Shown here piece by piece: positions 61,001 through 64,000 of a DNA stretch of 64,000 nt; position 1 is the first letter of the stretch; each line of letters opens with the position of its first letter. The translations under genes were made by a program, and so were the position numbers. This DNA comes from Nitzschia sp. DOCU1. Lineage: Eukaryota; Bacillariophyta; Bacillariophyceae; Bacillariales; Bacillariaceae. The stretch spans positions 5,146,001-5,210,000 of the forward strand of contig OX595985.1 in assembly GCA_951394045.1 (NCBI GenBank), given 5' to 3'. Under the pieces are notes generated by a model. The model was not told the DNA's origin. It saw only the letters and a program-made list of their open reading frames with translations, and ran no database searches.

Positions 61001-61869
61001 ATATTGTGGCATAAATTTGCAGACAAGTAGTCCCCTCAAGCGATGTGCAGGGACCGAATTTCGTGTCAGTATACATTACACATTTCAACCTTGGATATCG
61101 CAGCTGGTAATGGGAGGGCAAAAATAAGCGGTCCCCTGTCACTTTACTCCAGTCTCTGACGGCACGTTGAGTCGTTTTGTTAAGCGTTCGTTGCGCGGCT
61201 TCAATAGAGATTCTCCAACGGCGCGCCAGTGCATCTGCTTTCACCAACGTAGTTTTAGCAGCGGTCTTCACTCCCGATAAAGTAGCCGAAACTTTGTCCC
61301 CTAGGAACGCTGAGAGAGCCTGATCTCGTATCGTTGACGCAATATTGAAAGCCGACACAAGGCGCTTCGTCACCACAGAGTCGAGATTATGAAAATTATT
61401 GCCGCCAACGGTTTGTCGCAGGTGTTCCTCTGCATCGTTGCAATGAGGATCGGAAGGTTTCCACTCTAATTCGCTCGTCATTCGTACATGAATATTGTTC
61501 ACCGGATCGGTGGCCTCTTCTCTGGAGGGCTTTTTGCATGGAAAGAATGAAAAGGGTTTGTCATACTGCAGGGGAATCCAAAGATCGGCATTCCCCTCAA
61601 TTATACAGTGGTCCGTCGACTTTCGCTGCGCCGACGGGATTCTCAACAATGGGATATCATTAACAATCAGCTGGTTTTCTCGCAATTGATCCGGGCATAG
61701 CAGGTGGCAACTCATACCCGGGATGACCAAGACATGGTCGAACAACAAAATAAAAGTTTGATACGTGAGAGGGCAGTCATACGCAACAGCGACCAGACAC
61801 TCGCGAACCTTTGAAATTGGGCCCATCCATGCATGAAACCCGTTCACTTCAATATCATATTGATAGACA
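58071..61869 (-). pseudogene. pol: COP-G pol (partial protease, integrase, RT, RNase H with deletion)
   Basis: The frame is open through the junction with COP-H. Element-derived sequence starts about RVYQYDIEVN, then IPGMSCHLLCPDQLRENQL (end of protease). Integrase shows MYTDTKFGP, IIPDSATTLTQGEF and NQARAEDTIREVSRLYER. RT shows GAYLHAPCAEKVH, ALYGLASAGFSWRS and the active site LLVYTDDLLCVS. RNase H is shortened: AYLKSK is followed at once by VTRQSRTGVLIFLNRAP, whereas COP-C has about 65 more residues there, including the first catalytic Asp (FVDANHAGN). The later SSFGSEFMALK and VDNMSVVKNTS motifs are present. The deletion is in frame. Confidence 0.85.
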
Positions 61870-62087
61870 CGAGAAATGATCGACAGAGTGACGCAGAGCC
61901 ACTCAAAACGTAGTAATAACAATAAAAGTCATTGCGTTATTTCCCCGAAGGAGTGGCATGGTTTAGTCTAGTTAGTCAAGCCGGGTGTTCGTATCCCGCG
62001 CGGTAATGCCATAATATTTTGTTGTGATGACTTATTACTCTTGTTACGTTTTGAGTGGCTCTGAGTCACTCAGTCGATGATTTCTCG
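61870..62087 (+). repeat. COP-H 5' LTR with 43-bp inverted ends and a tRNA-like centre
   Basis: 218 bp from cgagaaat to atttctcg. The outer 43 bases of the two ends are inverted copies with about three mismatches, far longer than the usual short inverted ends of an LTR. The centre (61954-62011) pairs tggcat with atgcca and includes ggtttagtctagttagt and gtgttcgtatccc. These resemble the A and B boxes of a tRNA, but no anticodon arm is present. Confidence 0.7.
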
Positions 62088-62100
62088 GTTTATCAGACCC
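62088..62100 (+). other. COP-H primer-binding site
   Basis: gtttatcagaccc directly after the LTR. Leader 62101-62678 holds only short frames without motifs. Confidence 0.75.
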
Positions 62101-62678
62101 AGTTTGCTAACTACAACACCTGGGGAGGTGTCGACAATACCTGGCTCTTCGATTGATGAAGGGAGAGTCGGCGAAAGAGCAAAAGAAAGAGGCTCATGGT
62201 CGTCAACCATGTTTCGTGTCGAGCATCGCGAAACGACGATTCAGCTGGCGTTGCTCGCTTCGGGCGCGCGCAGCCATCTCGCCACACGGGTGGACGCACC
62301 CACAACCGCACCATGCTCGGTGCGCTGCAGCACGGGCTTCTCCGGCATAATGCATGGCAATAAAGGTCTTGAAAACGGAGAAACCCATATAAATAAAATT
62401 GACCACGTCAGACGGAGCATATGTCTCCGCCTTGATGGGCATATACAAATGACGACGTGTCACCTCATTTCTCACCCCTTTAGCCCAATCAGATGTGTTG
62501 AACATGAAAAGGAAATTCCAAGAGGATGTGCTGCTTTCCAATGCAAATGGCCTGCATCTCGGCTCGATGTTTTCGGACGCTTTCGACGCGTCTCGGAATT
62601 GATGTTTTGTGTTCCCTCACACCGAGACTTTTGTTTTCGTGACAACTTGTTGTGTTATCCTGCTTCTTTACTGTTACT

Positions 62679-64000
62679 ATGGCTGCTGCTGCTGTTGACC
62701 CTGCTGTGCAGGAATTTGCTGGCTACCTTGGCGACGTCCTTGCTTTTGATCCTGAGATCGTTGAGGCATTGCTCTGGCAAGGTTACTCAAAGTTTGACGA
62801 CGTGAAAAGTATCGTTGATGAGGATGAGTTGGATTCTTTGTTCTCCGCCATCCGCCGTCCTGGCGGTACTATACTCAACAACAATAACGAGGAGATTAAC
62901 AACCCCGGCACCTTTATGGGGACCAACCAGCAGAAACGCTTCCGTCAGTTGGTCTATTATATGCGTTACATGGAGACGATCCAGAGGGATTTTGTCGTTG
63001 CCGAGGCTTCGCTTGGTCGTTTGACCAGATTGTGGAAGTTTAAGGTCGACCTGGATAGGATTAAGAAAGACGGCAACCCCTCTCTACCGGAGAAGTTTAC
63101 TACGGCTAAAAAGTCGAGGGAGACGATTGAGGACATCGATTCTTGGATTGGTTCCTCCTATGGAATCGAGGGGACTCCTTTGGAGTATATCGTCCGTCCC
63201 GAAGTCCAGCTGCCTGCCACCGATCCCGGGTTCGGAAATCCTACCTTTCGTTCCGAGTTGATTCGTCGTGCTCACCACACGGGAGACACTTTCCAGATCG
63301 ACAATGAAACGGTTTTCAATCTCATGCGGCATGTTACTCACGGCACCGATGCGTGGGCATTTGTTAAGCAGTTCGACCGCACCAAAGACGGACGGTCCGC
63401 CTACTTGTCGTTCAAGGCGCAGTATGCTGGTGCCTCTCATATCAGTCAAGTGAAGAATAAGGCGGAGAATACTCTCAACACCATCTTCTGGAATGGCAAG
63501 GCGCGGAATTTCCAATGGGATGGCTTCATTGCGCGTCACAGGAGTGCCTTTGCCGACCTGGAGGCTTACGGAGAAGGCCGTACAGATGAGGCTAAGGTGC
63601 GCAGTTTGCTCTCACGTATCACTGACGAGCGTCTTGCTGTTGCAAAGGGAGTTGTTTTCTCGAATGCGGCTCTTTTGACGAATTACCAGCAGGCCATTGA
63701 TTATCTCGGAGGCCAGCTTGATGCGGCTGAGAGTATGGTAAAATCGGCACTACCGAGGAATATTTCGAGCACCACCAGCTCGGGCGGCGATGGACGAGGT
63801 GGACGAGGTCGCGGTGGAAGAGGCCGCGGACGAGGTTTTGGAAGAGGTGGTGGTAGAGGCGGTCGAGGCCGAGGACGTGGAGGTGGCGGCGGAGGAAGAT
63901 TTTCCGAATCAGGTCACCTACTCAATAATGGCTCGTACCCCTTTGCTATCTGGAATACTTTTACAAAGGAGGAGAAGGATTATGTTATGGATCTCAAGCG
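62679..64000 (+). CDS. gag: COP-H gag (open at the right edge)
   Basis: ATG 62679 starts MAAAAVDPAVQEFAGYLGD and the frame stays open for 440 codons to the window edge. The stretch SWIGSSYGIEGTPLEYIVRPEV corresponds to the GVPLSYVIR block of COP-B and COP-F gag. NTIFWNGKARNFQWDGF corresponds to their NKFSERL / WEKFERQL region. From about residue 365 there is a long RGG-type Gly/Arg domain (about 40 residues), likely RNA-binding in place of a zinc knuckle. No lesion is visible in the part shown. Confidence 0.82.
   Translation, partial: MAAAAVDPAVQEFAGYLGDVLAFDPEIVEALLWQGYSKFDDVKSIVDEDELDSLFSAIRRPGGTILNNNNEEINNPGTFMGTNQQKRFRQLVYYMRYMETIQRDFVVAEASLGRLTRLWKFKVDLDRIKKDGNPSLPEKFTTAKKSRETIEDIDSWIGSSYGIEGTPLEYIVRPEVQLPATDPGFGNPTFRSELIRRAHHTGDTFQIDNETVFNLMRHVTHGTDAWAFVKQFDRTKDGRSAYLSFKAQYAGASHISQVKNKAENTLNTIFWNGKARNFQWDGFIARHRSAFADLEAYGEGRTDEAKVRSLLSRITDERLAVAKGVVFSNAALLTNYQQAIDYLGGQLDAAESMVKSALPRNISSTTSSGGDGRGGRGRGGRGRGRGFGRGGGRGGRGRGRGGGGGGRFSESGHLLNNGSYPFAIWNTFTKEEKDYVMDLK

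Larger units (their letters stand above)
57751..61869 (-). mobile_element. COP-G: Ty1/copia element, interrupted on its 5' side by COP-H
   Basis: The 3' LTR is inferred at 57751-57915. Minus-strand tract gaggggac (57916-57923) abuts an LTR start cgttaattcc, and the other LTR end reads atttaatg before host sequence. Bases 57747-57750 (acaa) would be the target duplication. Pol is present from the protease on. Gag and the 5' LTR are missing because COP-H is inserted at 61869/61870. Confidence 0.75.
61870..64000 (+). mobile_element. COP-H: Ty1/copia element, 5' part (continues past the window)
   Basis: Inserted in COP-G pol. The 5' LTR is inferred at 61870-62087, followed by gtttatcagaccc at 62088, a leader of about 580 bases and an open gag. 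The right half, second LTR and target duplication are outside the window. The left flank tetramer is gaca (61866-61869). Confidence 0.8.

Noticed and set aside
61954..62011. tRNA gene
   Set aside because: The acceptor-like pairing and box-like motifs are present, but there is no anticodon arm, the T-stem is imperfect and the length is 58 bases.
1..64000. CRISPR arrays, rRNA genes, bacterial operons or riboswitches
   Set aside because: No regularly spaced short repeats or rRNA-like sequence seen, and the content is eukaryotic.

Overview
The window is eukaryotic nuclear DNA and almost entirely a transposon graveyard and nursery. Diatom (stramenopile) origin is the best guess: most of it is Ty1/copia elements of the type seen in diatoms and other microalgae (no classical zinc knuckle, protease motifs such as DRGANGG), with a DIRS-order tyrosine-recombinase retroelement, a Ty3/gypsy element and a piggyBac transposon. 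That assignment rests on recalled family features, not on a search. Only two stretches look like ordinary host genes: the C-terminal half of a TIMELESS/Tof1-like replication-fork protein (468-1640) and a two-domain glycosyltransferase (20608-23496).

Layout. 1-2600: TIMELESS-like 3' exon, intergenic DNA with a perfect 21-bp hairpin, and a scrap of an old gypsy integrase. 2601-14562: element YR1, a PAT/Ngaro-like retroelement (gag-like ORF, RT-RNase H, tyrosine recombinase) with split direct repeats A1...B1-A2...B2; an intact gypsy element, GYP1 (8666-14401, identical 617-bp LTRs), sits in the short C-rich spacer between A2 and B2. 14563-15219: the rest of the interrupted gypsy integrase (GYP2) and the start of its 3' LTR. 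15220-20510: COP-A, an intact minus-strand copia element inserted 97 bp upstream of the glycosyltransferase start codon. 23863-30204: COP-B, with identical LTRs but broken pol.

30205 to the right end is one nested stack. COP-E (plus strand, gag and protease only in view) is the core. Its leader region carries a piggyBac transposon (PB1, 45090-48559), its gag carries COP-F (50151-56850), and its protease is cut by minus-strand COP-G (57751-61869), itself cut by COP-H (61870 to beyond the window). COP-C (30968-44333) lies just upstream inside an LTR end that may belong to COP-E, and COP-C itself contains COP-D (32780-39152, minus strand).

Biology. GYP1 and COP-A look autonomous. COP-B, COP-C and COP-F have LTR pairs that read as identical, yet carry frameshifts, stops or a large insertion, which suggests recent copying in trans by proteins of other elements. 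COP-B, C, F, G and H share a signature: LTRs ending C...G rather than TG...CA, 4-bp target duplications (confirmed for B, C and F), polypurine tract GGGGAC, and primer-binding site GTTTATCAGACC(C). PB1 carries a second gene for a small cysteine-motif protein of unknown function facing its transposase; the pair is a good candidate for an undescribed transposon system.
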